Source of the DNA: Borrelia puertoricensis
Lineage (GTDB): Bacteria; Spirochaetota; Spirochaetia; Borreliales; Borreliaceae
DNA length: 64,000 nt
Reading direction: 5' to 3'
Assembly (NCBI RefSeq): GCF_023035875.1
Contig: NZ_CP075379.1
Location: forward strand, 806,001 to 870,000
Below the pieces are notes generated by a model that saw only the letters and a list, made by a program, of their open reading frames with translations, had not been told where the DNA came from and did not search any database. Shown here piece after piece: positions 35,065 through 44,432 of this stretch. The translations under genes and the position numbers were made by a program. How positions within the stretch are numbered: position 1 is the stretch's first letter; the number at the start of each line of letters is the position of its first letter.

Positions 35065-35682
35065 TTAATAATAATTTAGTCTTTTTTGAAAGAATTTCTT
35101 TGTTTGTTCAATACGTGTTAATTCTCTTGCGATTATATCATAGTAGTTAAGTTCTTTAGTTTCAATTCTATGATATTCATCTTCCCAGTTTGTTATTCCA
35201 TCGCTTTGCATTTTAGTAAATTTATATTTTTGCAATTGTTTGTGGTACTTTAAAGCTTCTGTATAGTAGTCAGTAGCTATTTTATAAAACTTTGTAGACT
35301 TATTTAAATTTGCAAGAATTCCTTTCTTTTTTGGGGTTTTATAAAAATATGTATGTTTTGTATCAAATAAATCTCCTAAATACAGATGTTGCTTAACAAG
35401 AAGTAAATTTACATGCATTTTAAAGAGAAGCTTATATTTATCCCATTCTTCTCTTGTTTCTATTTTTGATAAAGAATAGTTTGGATTTCCAAATGGATAT
35501 TTTAATGCATTTTGTAAAAAAAATATATTTCTTTTATAGTTATTGGGATTTTTTTTCATTTGTTCGTTGAAAATGACATACCATTGTTCAGCATAGAAAA
35601 ATTTTGATGATGCATTGATATTGGTTATGAGTAGAATTGAAAATATTATTAGACATAATATAAAAAATTTTTTATGGAACAT
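35065..35682 (-). CDS. Exported hypothetical protein, 205 residues
   Basis: I do not recognise a family. The N terminus is a signal or anchor (HKKFFILCLIIFSILLITNINA). The remainder is a Lys/Tyr/Asn-rich, mostly helical domain (FYAEQWYVIFNEQMKKNPNNYKRN; FYKIATDYYTEALKYHKQLQKYK) with TPR-like character. The gene converges on the thymidine-kinase-like gene with only 7 nt between stop codons, and follows tmk on the minus strand. It is probably periplasmic. Confidence 0.7.
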   Translation of the reverse strand: MFHKKFFILCLIIFSILLITNINASSKFFYAEQWYVIFNEQMKKNPNNYKRNIFFLQNALKYPFGNPNYSLSKIETREEWDKYKLLFKMHVNLLLVKQHLYLGDLFDTKHTYFYKTPKKKGILANLNKSTKFYKIATDYYTEALKYHKQLQKYKFTKMQSDGITNWEDEYHRIETKELNYYDIIARELTRIEQTKKFFQKRLNYY

Positions 35683-35713
35683 GTTCTGTATCCTTGTCCT
35701 TGTTTTAATTATA

Positions 35714-36322
35714 TTAAAATTTTATTAAATCAAAAATTTTCCTTGTACTTGTTTCTAAGTCTTCTTCATTTGAGTTTTCAATGTATACAATATCAATTAG
35801 GTCGTCAAAAATTTTGAGCATTTCTGTATATCTAGAGTTGATTTCTTTGAATTTTGCTGCTTCAAACTCAAAGAGATCAGCTTGTATTCTGTTTTTTTGA
35901 ATTCGTTTGTATGCAATACTGGGATCCGTTTTTATGAAGAAAAGTTTTTCAGGTAGTGGGAAGTCTTTGTTTATTTTATATCCCAATTCTCCTTGATATG
36001 CTATAGATGAGAATAAATATCTGTCGGTTATTACTTTTGTTTTACCTTTATTTAATATTTCTATTATTCCATTCTTTGTGTTATATAAATGTTCATATCT
36101 GTCTGCTACATATAAGTATGCTAGTGACACCTTTCTTAAGGGATTTTTAAAATTAGTTAGTTGCTGTCTTATGAATTCTCCAATGACCCCTTGTGATGGT
36201 TCTTTTGTAAAGTAATATTTCAGTTTGTTATTACAGAGTTTTTGTAGTTTTTGAATTATACTTGTTTTTCCACTTCCATCGATTCCTTCTATGCAATAGA
36301 AGTTTTTTAGGATCTTATTCAC
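35714..36322 (-). CDS. tmk: Thymidylate kinase
   Basis: The enzyme phosphorylates dTMP to dTDP. The 202-residue protein has P-loop EGIDGSGKTSIIQ (12-24), the DR(Y/H) motif ITDRYLFSSIAYQGE and PEKLFFIKTDPSIAYKRIQ. The LID region (KNRIQADLFEFE) is typical for bacteria. It is transcribed divergently from tamB. Confidence 0.94.
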   Translation of the reverse strand: MNKILKNFYCIEGIDGSGKTSIIQKLQKLCNNKLKYYFTKEPSQGVIGEFIRQQLTNFKNPLRKVSLAYLYVADRYEHLYNTKNGIIEILNKGKTKVITDRYLFSSIAYQGELGYKINKDFPLPEKLFFIKTDPSIAYKRIQKNRIQADLFEFEAAKFKEINSRYTEMLKIFDDLIDIVYIENSNEEDLETSTRKIFDLIKF

Positions 36323-36374
36323 AGAAATTGTCTCCTTAAATGTTTTGAGTAATTAGATACTTACTTAAGTATTA

Positions 36375-36380
36375 TATAAT
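36375..36380 (+). promoter_or_regulatory. Candidate -10 box for tamB
   Basis: A perfect TATAAT starts an alternating TA run that continues to the tamB start codon at 36397. No -35 at usual spacing was found (TTGAGT at 36345 is 24 nt away). There is also no Shine-Dalgarno before tamB, so a very short or leaderless mRNA is possible. Confidence 0.35.
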
Positions 36381-36396
36381 ATATATACATATATAT

Positions 36397-39300
36397 ATGA
36401 ATTTGTTTTTTATAAGAAATAAGATTGCTCTATCTTTTATTTTTTCAATGATAGTCTTTGTATCAATTCTTGTTATCTTTATTGTATTTATTCAAGCCCA
36501 AGTTTATTCTGCTAAATTTTTTATTATGAGTTACCTTGAATCGAAAACAGGCTTTAAAATCAAGTATGATAAAATTGCCCCTTATTTTTTATCTTCAATA
36601 AAAATAGATAATCTGGAGTTGAGCTTAAATGATAAAGATACAATATTGATGAATACTGTTAAAGTCAATTTGGATTTGTTTAAACTGCTATTAGGAGATA
36701 AAAACATTATTTTAGATGTTTTTGTAAGGGGAAGTACTTTGAATTTTGATTTAAATGATTTTAAATTTCTTAACCCTCAGAGTTCACATTCTCATACATT
36801 AAAATTAGATGATGATAGTACTAGTCATGCAATGTTTGGTAAAATGTTTAATTTATTTGATAGTCTTCATGTGCATTTAGAAGATATTAATATGAATTTT
36901 AGACTAATTTCTGATAAGTTTCTTAAATTTCAAATTAAGAGTTTTGCATTAAAGACTATTGATGATGATTTTTTATTTAGTTTTATTGTTGATTTTAGTT
37001 CTATTGCAGTTTTAAATCCTGATGTTAGTCATGAAAATATTCTTGATTCGACTTTTTATTTTGAAGGTAAGTTTAAAAAAGAGCTTGAAGATGGATATAT
37101 TAACTTTAGTTTTTTAAAATTACATACAAGTTATTTTGATTTGCTTGAGCAAGGCTTTCAAATAAATTATTCTAAGGGAAATATTGAAATTTTTAATATT
37201 CTCAGAGAGAATTTGGATTTTGATTTAAGATATGATTTTAATAAAAAATTTTTAAGATTAGATGTTTTGTTCTTTGATGTAAATCTTGTAAATTGGATAA
37301 GCTTTAATAAAAACTTGAGTGATTATAAAGATTACCTTGATACAAATTTAAATGGTCAACTAGCATTTTCTTATGATTTTAAAGATAAAGATTTACGGTA
37401 TGCATTTTTATTAAATTCATCTTCAAATGCTAATATGGTAAATAAAGAGATTCAGGGATTAAAAGTCCAAATTAAAGGGAATGAATCAGTTGTAGATGTT
37501 CAAAATGCTTTTGTAAAACTTAAGAGAGGATTTATTGGTTATAAGGGCTATTATTCTTTAAAAGATTTAGTACCAATAGGAAGGCTTGATTTTAGGTCTG
37601 CAAAGATTTTTAATTTTAAGGATATTAATGGGCATTTAAATTTTAGTAAAATAAATCAAAATTTTTGCGTAAGATCTGATGATTTTAGGATTGGCAGGCT
37701 TAAAATTCGAGATTTGAATATGAAAACGAGTTTTGCTCAGGATCGTATCTATGTTAATTATTTATTAAGTTTTGTTAACAATAATTCTAAAATTTCATTA
37801 AAGGGTGATTTTAGTAAGGAAAATTTTAATCTTAATTTAGGTGTTAAAGAGTTTCCTATGCTTTTTTTGAAGGATGTTATTCCAGAAACTTTTATTACTA
37901 AAGTTATTCCGGAACATTTTTTGTCGGGTAAGTATTTAAATTTGACTTCAGATTTTGATTTAAATACTGTTGATTATACTAAAAGTAAGTTGAATAGTCT
38001 TAATTGTACTGTCTTATCAAAATTAGATAATTTTAATTTAATTCTTAATGCAAGTGGAGAGAAGAATATTTATAAGGTAAAATACTTTAATTATAGTAAT
38101 GGGGATTATAATGTAAGTTCTAATTTTTTGATACAGTTGTTTGATGATAGTTTTAAGATAAATACTGAGTTTAATTATTTAAATAGAAATTATCCTTTGT
38201 ATTTTGAGTTGAATTTTAAAAATAGGTATGCCAACTTGAAATTGTCACCTAGGTCGCGAGTCAGTTTAACTTATTCTGATTCATCTATAGTTTATTTTTT
38301 TGATATTAATGATTTTTGTCTTTATAATGGAGATTCTGAAATTTTGTTCAATGTTAATTCTTTAGGAAATTACCAAAGAATGAATGATGATTTAAATGTC
38401 AAAATTACCAAGTTTAAATTAGATAAGATTGCTGGTAATCCTGCTTATAATTTTAATTTTAGTTTTGAGGGTTTATATAAAGATAAACAATTTAGTCTTT
38501 CAAGTATTAGATTTGTAAATGGTGTTTCAAATTTACAAGGGCAAGGACATTTTAATTTAAATGATAAACTTAGTGGTAATTTGAACTTGTTTTCGCATAT
38601 GAATTCAGAGCGTTATTTTTTTGGTGTTGATTCTAATGAAGATGGCAGTTATTTTGTTGGTAGATTTCAGGGATTCAATTTCAGTAATTTAAAATTCTTT
38701 TCTGTCTTAAATGGAAATATTAATGGTAACTTTATACTTAGTTTTAAAGATAGTGATTTATTTAATTATTCTCTTAATGCTTATCTTGAAACAAATGACC
38801 TGTTGTTAGTAGGTGTTCCTACACATTGCTCTTTGAATTTGGGATTGGTTGATAATAATCTTAATATTTATAATATAAATGCGAGTCAGAATAAAAGAAA
38901 AATTCTAACAGGTAATTTTAGATATGATATTAAGAATTCTATTGGAATTTCTAATTTGAATGTTAATGGCAAGCTTTTTTCTTCAAGGGTAAATGCAAGC
39001 TTTCAAAGATTTGAAAATAAAGCAGAAGAAGAATTTGGTATTTTAAAGAGTGAAACTGATGGAGAGATTGCTTTAAGAGATTTGAGATATAAAGATAAAG
39101 ATCTTTCTGATCTTACAATTGAATTTAAAAATAACTCTGAAAGATTTATCATGTCATCAATTGAATATGATTTTATTAGTTGTTTATATGAATATAATTA
39201 TGGTAATTTTGATATTAGGTTAAATGATTATTTGCCTTTTAGTTTTGTTGCATCAGGTAACATTTCTGGGAATAAAATTACTGGTAATATTCAAGACATT

Positions 39301-40785
39301 AAATTTGATTCAAAGTTAATTACAAAAGATTTATTGGGTTCAAAAACTTTTTTTAATATTAAAGAGCATTTTGTTCTGCATGATCTTAATGTGATTGGAA
39401 TGTTGGATGTTGATGGTGATTTATATAATCCAAATCTTAATGGAGAGTTTGAAGTAGTACATGGTTTAATAAGTAGTGAATATTTAAAAATGTCTAGACA
39501 ATATGGAAAGAGTAGAATTTTAGAATTAATTAATGTACCAGTTATTGTTAAAGATAATAATGTGATTATTGAGAACAAATTTAATTTAGACTATTATTCT
39601 GATGTCAATGTCGCTGCACATTTGAATCTGAACTTTTTAAGTGATAGTATTGTTGATTATTATAAGATAGATATTGGTGTTTCTGGTAGTTCTGGAGTAC
39701 CTATTAAATTTGATAAAGTAACTATAAATTTTGTTGGACATGCTTCAGGTGATTTTTTTATTGAAGGTAATTCTGAAGAGATTATGTTTAGAGGGGATCT
39801 AAATGTTTCAAATGCTTGGATTTATTTACTTGAAAATTCGATTGTCGATCTATTAATAGATCCTTATAAGAGATCAAAAAAAGTTAGAGCATTTGATGTT
39901 AGCTCTAAGGGGTTAGATGTTGTTACAGATCTTAAAATTAATTTTGATAGTAATGTTGCTTTTCATTGGCCAGATAATAAAATTTCCTTCTTGAATGCTA
40001 TTATTGCAAGAGGGAATACGCTTGAGGTTAAATCTGATACTAAAACGGATGATTTTATCCTTAAGGGAGATTTAAATGTTGCAAGTGGTTCTTTCAATTA
40101 TCATAATAAACAATTTGTTTTCAGGGGAGGGGCATATATATCTTTTAATGAAAATAAGAGCAAATTTGATCCGTGGGTAAAGGCAGAGGCTACAAATATG
40201 ATTAAAGATGGTAATGAAAATTTGTTAATAACAATGAGCATAGATGGTCCTTTGAGTTTGTGGAATTTTAGTTTTTCATCTTATCCTGTGCGAACTGAGC
40301 AAGAGATCAAATATCTTTTATCAAGTGCAATAATTGGGGGTGAACATGGACTACAATCAGCAGGAACAAATACAGCTGAGATGGCACTTGGGTTAGCTAG
40401 TGATATTCTTGTTGATCTGATAGTACAACCTATTGAAGATTATATACGTTCTGTATTAAAATTAGACCTATTGAGTATAAAAACAGATATATTAAGGAAC
40501 GCTATTGGTATCTTGGGTAGTACAACAACTTTTGCAGGTGTTCTTGATAAAACAAATGTTAAAGTGGGTAAATATATTATTGATGGTGTTTTTGCTAAGG
40601 CGGGATTTGGATTTTTAAAAGAAGAAGTAACACCATTATCTCAGAATTTAAATTTTAGTATTAATTTTGGTCTTGAACTTGATTCACCGTTTTTCTTTGT
40701 TGATTATATTTTTGATTATAATTTTATGAAACATGGTCACGGAATAGGAAATCAAATATCTATTTTTTGGAAATTTAAATACTGA
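36397..40785 (+). CDS. tamB: TamB/AsmA-like inner-membrane protein (translocation and assembly)
   Basis: The 1462-residue protein has an N-terminal signal anchor (about 10-34). A very long repetitive beta-rich region with AsmA-like segments follows, then a C-terminal TamB/DUF490 domain (about 1100-1462; GDLNVASGSFNYHNKQFVFRGG, EIKYLLSSAIIGG). TamB-like proteins form a hydrophobic groove across the periplasm and move lipids or help insert outer-membrane proteins. TamA is absent in Borrelia, and TamB is reported to work with BamA, which is encoded directly downstream (19-nt gap). Length and order fit BB0794 of B. burgdorferi. No ribosome binding site precedes the ATG. Confidence 0.92.
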   Translation: MNLFFIRNKIALSFIFSMIVFVSILVIFIVFIQAQVYSAKFFIMSYLESKTGFKIKYDKIAPYFLSSIKIDNLELSLNDKDTILMNTVKVNLDLFKLLLGDKNIILDVFVRGSTLNFDLNDFKFLNPQSSHSHTLKLDDDSTSHAMFGKMFNLFDSLHVHLEDINMNFRLISDKFLKFQIKSFALKTIDDDFLFSFIVDFSSIAVLNPDVSHENILDSTFYFEGKFKKELEDGYINFSFLKLHTSYFDLLEQGFQINYSKGNIEIFNILRENLDFDLRYDFNKKFLRLDVLFFDVNLVNWISFNKNLSDYKDYLDTNLNGQLAFSYDFKDKDLRYAFLLNSSSNANMVNKEIQGLKVQIKGNESVVDVQNAFVKLKRGFIGYKGYYSLKDLVPIGRLDFRSAKIFNFKDINGHLNFSKINQNFCVRSDDFRIGRLKIRDLNMKTSFAQDRIYVNYLLSFVNNNSKISLKGDFSKENFNLNLGVKEFPMLFLKDVIPETFITKVIPEHFLSGKYLNLTSDFDLNTVDYTKSKLNSLNCTVLSKLDNFNLILNASGEKNIYKVKYFNYSNGDYNVSSNFLIQLFDDSFKINTEFNYLNRNYPLYFELNFKNRYANLKLSPRSRVSLTYSDSSIVYFFDINDFCLYNGDSEILFNVNSLGNYQRMNDDLNVKITKFKLDKIAGNPAYNFNFSFEGLYKDKQFSLSSIRFVNGVSNLQGQGHFNLNDKLSGNLNLFSHMNSERYFFGVDSNEDGSYFVGRFQGFNFSNLKFFSVLNGNINGNFILSFKDSDLFNYSLNAYLETNDLLLVGVPTHCSLNLGLVDNNLNIYNINASQNKRKILTGNFRYDIKNSIGISNLNVNGKLFSSRVNASFQRFENKAEEEFGILKSETDGEIALRDLRYKDKDLSDLTIEFKNNSERFIMSSIEYDFISCLYEYNYGNFDIRLNDYLPFSFVASGNISGNKITGNIQDIKFDSKLITKDLLGSKTFFNIKEHFVLHDLNVIGMLDVDGDLYNPNLNGEFEVVHGLISSEYLKMSRQYGKSRILELINVPVIVKDNNVIIENKFNLDYYSDVNVAAHLNLNFLSDSIVDYYKIDIGVSGSSGVPIKFDKVTINFVGHASGDFFIEGNSEEIMFRGDLNVSNAWIYLLENSIVDLLIDPYKRSKKVRAFDVSSKGLDVVTDLKINFDSNVAFHWPDNKISFLNAIIARGNTLEVKSDTKTDDFILKGDLNVASGSFNYHNKQFVFRGGAYISFNENKSKFDPWVKAEATNMIKDGNENLLITMSIDGPLSLWNFSFSSYPVRTEQEIKYLLSSAIIGGEHGLQSAGTNTAEMALGLASDILVDLIVQPIEDYIRSVLKLDLLSIKTDILRNAIGILGSTTTFAGVLDKTNVKVGKYIIDGVFAKAGFGFLKEEVTPLSQNLNFSINFGLELDSPFFFVDYIFDYNFMKHGHGIGNQISIFWKFKY

Positions 40786-40804
40786 GTTATGTGAGGGATG
40801 TGGG

Positions 40805-43264
40805 GTGCATTTATTTAGAATCTTTATTGTTGTGTTTTTGTTCTTTTTTGTATTTAATTTAGTGTATTCTCAAGAAAACTATAAGGGTAAGGTGATAAAA
40901 AGTATTGATTTTAATGGGCTTAAGAATATAAGAGAAAATGACTTTGGCTCTATTTTAAATGCTTATTTGGGAAAAGCTTATTCTGATGAACTTTTTGATA
41001 GGTTGCAAGTTGACCTTTATGCTCTTGATTATTTTGAGGGACTTATTAAACCTGAGTTTAGAGTAGAAAATGATAAACTTGTCATTACATTTTTTGTGAA
41101 GGAGAAATCCTTAATAAATACTGTTATTTTTATTGATGATAGTGGAGTTTTTTGGAATAGTGAACTGCGTGATAAATCAGATGTTAAGGCAAAAGAGGCT
41201 TTAAATCTTGCAAAAATTAAAAAAAGTGTTCTTAAATTTGAAGAGATGTACAAAGATGCTGGATATCTTGATGTTACTGTTGAATTTGATATTAAAGAGA
41301 AAAATAGTTTAGTAGATATTGTGTTTAAAATTAATGCTGGTCCTAAGTATGTTGTTAAAGAGGTTTCTTTTGAGGGAAATTCGAACTTTAAGAGTCGTAT
41401 TCTTAGAAAATATTTAGTATCAAAACCCGCATCTTTATTTTTTGATGGCAAGTATTTAAAATCAAATGTTGATAAAGATAAAATGAAACTTGAGTCTTAT
41501 TATAAGAACAATGGATATATTAATGCAAAAGTTGTAGATAGTATTGTAGATATACGAATGCCCAGTGATTCTAAAAAATTGGAAAGAGAAGTTTTCTTAA
41601 AATATTTTATTTCAGAGGGTAATGTTTTTAAATTTGGTAAATTTGAAATTACTGGTAATTTAGTTTTTAAATTAGAAGAATTGCAATCCTTGATTACTTT
41701 TAAGGAAGGAGATGTTTTTGATGATTCAAGATTTGAGCAAGATTTTGCAAAAATTAGGGAAAAATATTATTCTGATGGTTATATCTTTACAGAGATTGTT
41801 CCTTCTCGGACGATAAGGGATGAATTTGTAGATTATTCTATTAAGATATTAGAGAAAGAGAAAGCACATATTGAATCTATTACTGTCTCAGGTAATAAAA
41901 AAACAGCTTCACATGTAATCCTTAGAGAAATTCCGCTCATTGAGGGTGATATTTTTAATTTGGAAAATCTTCGGATGGGAATGCTTAATTTACAAAGACT
42001 TGGTTATTTTGGAAATGTTATACCCGATGTTGTTCCAAGTAATATTGAGGGTTTAATGAAGATAAATTTTGCTGTTGAAGAGCGAGAGACAGCAAGTTTT
42101 AGATTTGGTATGAATTTTGGTGGGGTGAGTAATTCTTGGCTTCCATTTTCAGTTTTTGGACAGTGGGAGCAATCTAATTTTTTAGGTAAAGGGTATTCTC
42201 TTTCTGCAAGGCTTAATCTTGCTTTTTCAGAGCAAAGTTTTAGGTTGATGTTTGAAGATAATTGGTTTATGCAGACTAGATGGACTATTGGAGGATTTTT
42301 TGATTTTTCACATTCTATAAATACAGCGTATCAGGATATTAATGGACCTATATTTACAGACAAAAAAGAAGTTCCAGATCCTTTTGTAAGTTGGGAAGCA
42401 TATAATAATTCTAAGAATTTTTCGGATTTTAATGTTATGAATTATTCTTTAGTTAAATTTAGTATTAATGGGTTTACTGGTTATACTTTTTCTAATTATC
42501 TTGGAAAGCAATCAATTGTTGGAACTGCACAAACGGCCTTGAAATATGTTTATTATGATGATAATGTTAACAGACCTTCAAATTATTATTTGAGGTCTAA
42601 TTATAATACTATTAAATTTGAAAATTCTTTTGGTATTAGCGTTGCATGGGATACAAGAAATTCTCAGTCTTTATCTAATAATGGTTTTTTGCTTAAGCAG
42701 CAATTTGATCTTTTTGGTGGATTTTTGTTTGGGCAGAGTCATTTTTCAAAATCCACAACAACTTTTGAGAGATATTTCTCTCTTTTAGGCTATCAAGATG
42801 TTTTTACCCCATTTTTTGATTTAATTTTAACTTTGAGGAGTGTTTATTCAAATATTTTACCACCACTTGGGAATGGTTTTGAAATAGAAGTTCAACCACA
42901 TCACCTTATAGTTATTAGTGAAAACTTTATGATTGCTAGAGGATGGGGAACTTTGAGTAATATTTATAGTTCCTTTGTAAATACTCTTCAGTTATCAATG
43001 CCTTTGATTAAGAATATTTTGGTTTGGGATGTTTTGTTTTTAGATATGGCTTCATATTCTCTAGAAGGGCAAGAAAATTCTTTGTTTGTTCCTTTTAGTA
43101 ATTTTATTTTTAGTTGGGGTTTTGGAATTAGAAGTGTATTGCCTCAAATGCCTTTGTCTTTTGTAATAGCTTATCCATTTCATTTTAATAATGGAGGTGT
43201 TAATAGATATTATAATTATTTTGGAGGATTTAAATTTTTCTTAGCCATTGATATGAGATACTGA
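40805..43264 (+). CDS. bamA: Outer-membrane protein assembly factor BamA
   Basis: BamA inserts beta-barrel proteins into the outer membrane. The 819-residue protein has a signal peptide (about 1-22, cut before QENYKG). Several POTRA repeats follow up to about residue 420 (VIKSIDFNGLKNIRENDF, VKEVSFEGNSNFKSRIL, KFGKFEITGNLVFKLEEL, ESITVSGNKKTASHVIL). A 16-strand barrel completes it, with the VRGF-like position reading IARGWGTL. It ends in an aromatic residue (FLAIDMRY). The start is GTG at 40805. Order tamB-bamA-skp indicates a shared envelope-assembly operon. Confidence 0.96.
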   Translation: MHLFRIFIVVFLFFFVFNLVYSQENYKGKVIKSIDFNGLKNIRENDFGSILNAYLGKAYSDELFDRLQVDLYALDYFEGLIKPEFRVENDKLVITFFVKEKSLINTVIFIDDSGVFWNSELRDKSDVKAKEALNLAKIKKSVLKFEEMYKDAGYLDVTVEFDIKEKNSLVDIVFKINAGPKYVVKEVSFEGNSNFKSRILRKYLVSKPASLFFDGKYLKSNVDKDKMKLESYYKNNGYINAKVVDSIVDIRMPSDSKKLEREVFLKYFISEGNVFKFGKFEITGNLVFKLEELQSLITFKEGDVFDDSRFEQDFAKIREKYYSDGYIFTEIVPSRTIRDEFVDYSIKILEKEKAHIESITVSGNKKTASHVILREIPLIEGDIFNLENLRMGMLNLQRLGYFGNVIPDVVPSNIEGLMKINFAVEERETASFRFGMNFGGVSNSWLPFSVFGQWEQSNFLGKGYSLSARLNLAFSEQSFRLMFEDNWFMQTRWTIGGFFDFSHSINTAYQDINGPIFTDKKEVPDPFVSWEAYNNSKNFSDFNVMNYSLVKFSINGFTGYTFSNYLGKQSIVGTAQTALKYVYYDDNVNRPSNYYLRSNYNTIKFENSFGISVAWDTRNSQSLSNNGFLLKQQFDLFGGFLFGQSHFSKSTTTFERYFSLLGYQDVFTPFFDLILTLRSVYSNILPPLGNGFEIEVQPHHLIVISENFMIARGWGTLSNIYSSFVNTLQLSMPLIKNILVWDVLFLDMASYSLEGQENSLFVPFSNFIFSWGFGIRSVLPQMPLSFVIAYPFHFNNGGVNRYYNYFGGFKFFLAIDMRY

Positions 43265-43270
43265 TATAAC

Positions 43271-43279
43271 TGATATAAT
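43271..43279 (+). promoter_or_regulatory. Extended -10 promoter of skp/ompH
   Basis: TGATATAAT carries the extended TGN motif directly before a perfect TATAAT (43274-43279), in the 44-nt gap after bamA. A TTGATA at 43248 is 20 nt away and probably not needed. Transcription would start near 43286, about 23 nt before the ATG. Confidence 0.5.
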
Positions 43280-43308
43280 TTAGTTAGCTTTTTGTAGGGA
43301 GGATTTTT

Positions 43309-43827
43309 ATGACTGTTATAGTGTTTTTGTTTGCATGTTTTTTTCCATTAAATATTTTTTCAGTTAATGTTACAAAAGTGGGTATTGTAGATTTTGAGAA
43401 GGTTGTAATTGAATTTTTAAGTCCTCAATTAAAGTCTAATCTTGAGCAATTGAAAAATCATTATCAGGAAAAAATAGATATCTTGAATTCTGAGATTAAA
43501 GATTTGAGGAAAATATATGATGAATCTGTTAGTATTCATGATTTAGAGAGTGCTAAATTGTATGGTAATCAATATAACTTGAAGATTGATGAGCTTAAGA
43601 AACTTAAGAGCTTGGCTAAGAGTAATCTTGAACAACAGAAACAGATTAATATAAATAGTCTAAATAGTGATGGATTACTTTGGGGCAAAATACTTAATGG
43701 TATTCAATATATTGCAGAGACTAATGGTATTTCTTTGGTTATGAAAAAAGACAGTCCATATATTCTTTATTATAATAGTACAGTTGATATAACAGATAAT
43801 ATTATTAAGTATTTAAGTGAACAGTAG
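43309..43827 (+). CDS. OmpH/Skp-like periplasmic chaperone
   Basis: The 172-residue protein has a signal peptide (TVIVFLFACFFPLNIFS). The mature region begins VTKVGIVDFEKVVIEF, the usual Skp start, followed by a long coiled coil (about 40-115). Skp carries unfolded outer-membrane proteins to BamA, consistent with its place directly after bamA. A strong GGGAGGA lies upstream of the ATG. Confidence 0.88.
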   Translation: MTVIVFLFACFFPLNIFSVNVTKVGIVDFEKVVIEFLSPQLKSNLEQLKNHYQEKIDILNSEIKDLRKIYDESVSIHDLESAKLYGNQYNLKIDELKKLKSLAKSNLEQQKQININSLNSDGLLWGKILNGIQYIAETNGISLVMKKDSPYILYYNSTVDITDNIIKYLSEQ

Positions 43828-43847
43828 TATATTACTAAAATTACTTC

Positions 43848-44357
43848 TTAATTGTTATTTTCTTTTTTTAGTCTTTTAATTAGAGTACAAAATTCTTTTT
43901 TGTTGTCTCTATTGAGGCTTGAGAGTAAAATATGTGATTTTAACATTGATTTAAATATTGTATTTTTATGTGCACTGAAACAAAAATACTCTTTCATGTC
44001 ATTTTTTTGTAATTTTTCTTCTCTATTTTCTATTTTTAATATCTTTTCAAGACCAAGAGATTGTAAATTTTTAAGTGCTTCTTTGCTAGAATTTATTATT
44101 TTAAAGGTTTTTTTGTATTCATTGCTCTTATTATCAATGTATATTAGTACTCCCATAAAAGTTGAATCTAAATATTTTGTTTCCGATAAATCTATGTATA
44201 ATTTATTAATTTTATCGTTATTATTTATGAATATATTTTTGATAAATGTTTTAAAATTGACAGAATATAATGCAGTAAGTCTGTTAATTAATTTTATGAA
44301 AACAGAATCGTCTTTACACACATAAAAGACATTGCTTTGAGAAGTATCTTTTTCCAT
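43848..44357 (-). CDS. STAS-domain protein (anti-sigma-factor-antagonist-like)
   Basis: The 169-residue protein has a STAS domain at about 35-115. LYIDLSETKYLDSTFMGVLIYIDN contains the phosphorylatable-Ser region (DS-T-F-G-L pattern), and FKIINSSKEALKNLQSLGLEKIL is the second conserved half. The N- and C-terminal extensions are Lys-rich. Classic partners are an RsbW-type kinase and a PP2C phosphatase. Neither is encoded nearby, so its partner is unknown. It converges on skp and is divergent from mutS. Confidence 0.72.
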   Translation of the reverse strand: MEKDTSQSNVFYVCKDDSVFIKLINRLTALYSVNFKTFIKNIFINNNDKINKLYIDLSETKYLDSTFMGVLIYIDNKSNEYKKTFKIINSSKEALKNLQSLGLEKILKIENREEKLQKNDMKEYFCFSAHKNTIFKSMLKSHILLSSLNRDNKKEFCTLIKRLKKENNN

Positions 44358-44387
44358 TGTTAATTCTTTTTGATAATTTTAAGTATA

Positions 44388-44417
44388 TTGTAAAGTTTTA
44401 ATAATATCAATTATAAT
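44388..44417 (+). promoter_or_regulatory. Promoter of mutS
   Basis: TTGTAA (44388-44393) and a perfect TATAAT (44412-44417) are 18 nt apart. The start would be near 44424, leaving under 10 nt before the mutS ATG and no Shine-Dalgarno. The mRNA may therefore be nearly leaderless. Confidence 0.5.
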
Positions 44418-44432
44418 TTTGGTATTGTTTAT

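Noticed and set aside
41029-41451. 140-codon minus-strand open frame inside bamA
   Set aside because: It is antisense to the POTRA region of bamA, with low-complexity Ser/Leu/Phe composition.
43852-44325. 157-codon plus-strand open frame opposite the STAS gene
   Set aside because: It is antisense to a gene with a recognisable STAS domain, has a Leu/Phe/Ser-rich composition typical of reversed AT-rich code, and lacks a ribosome binding site.
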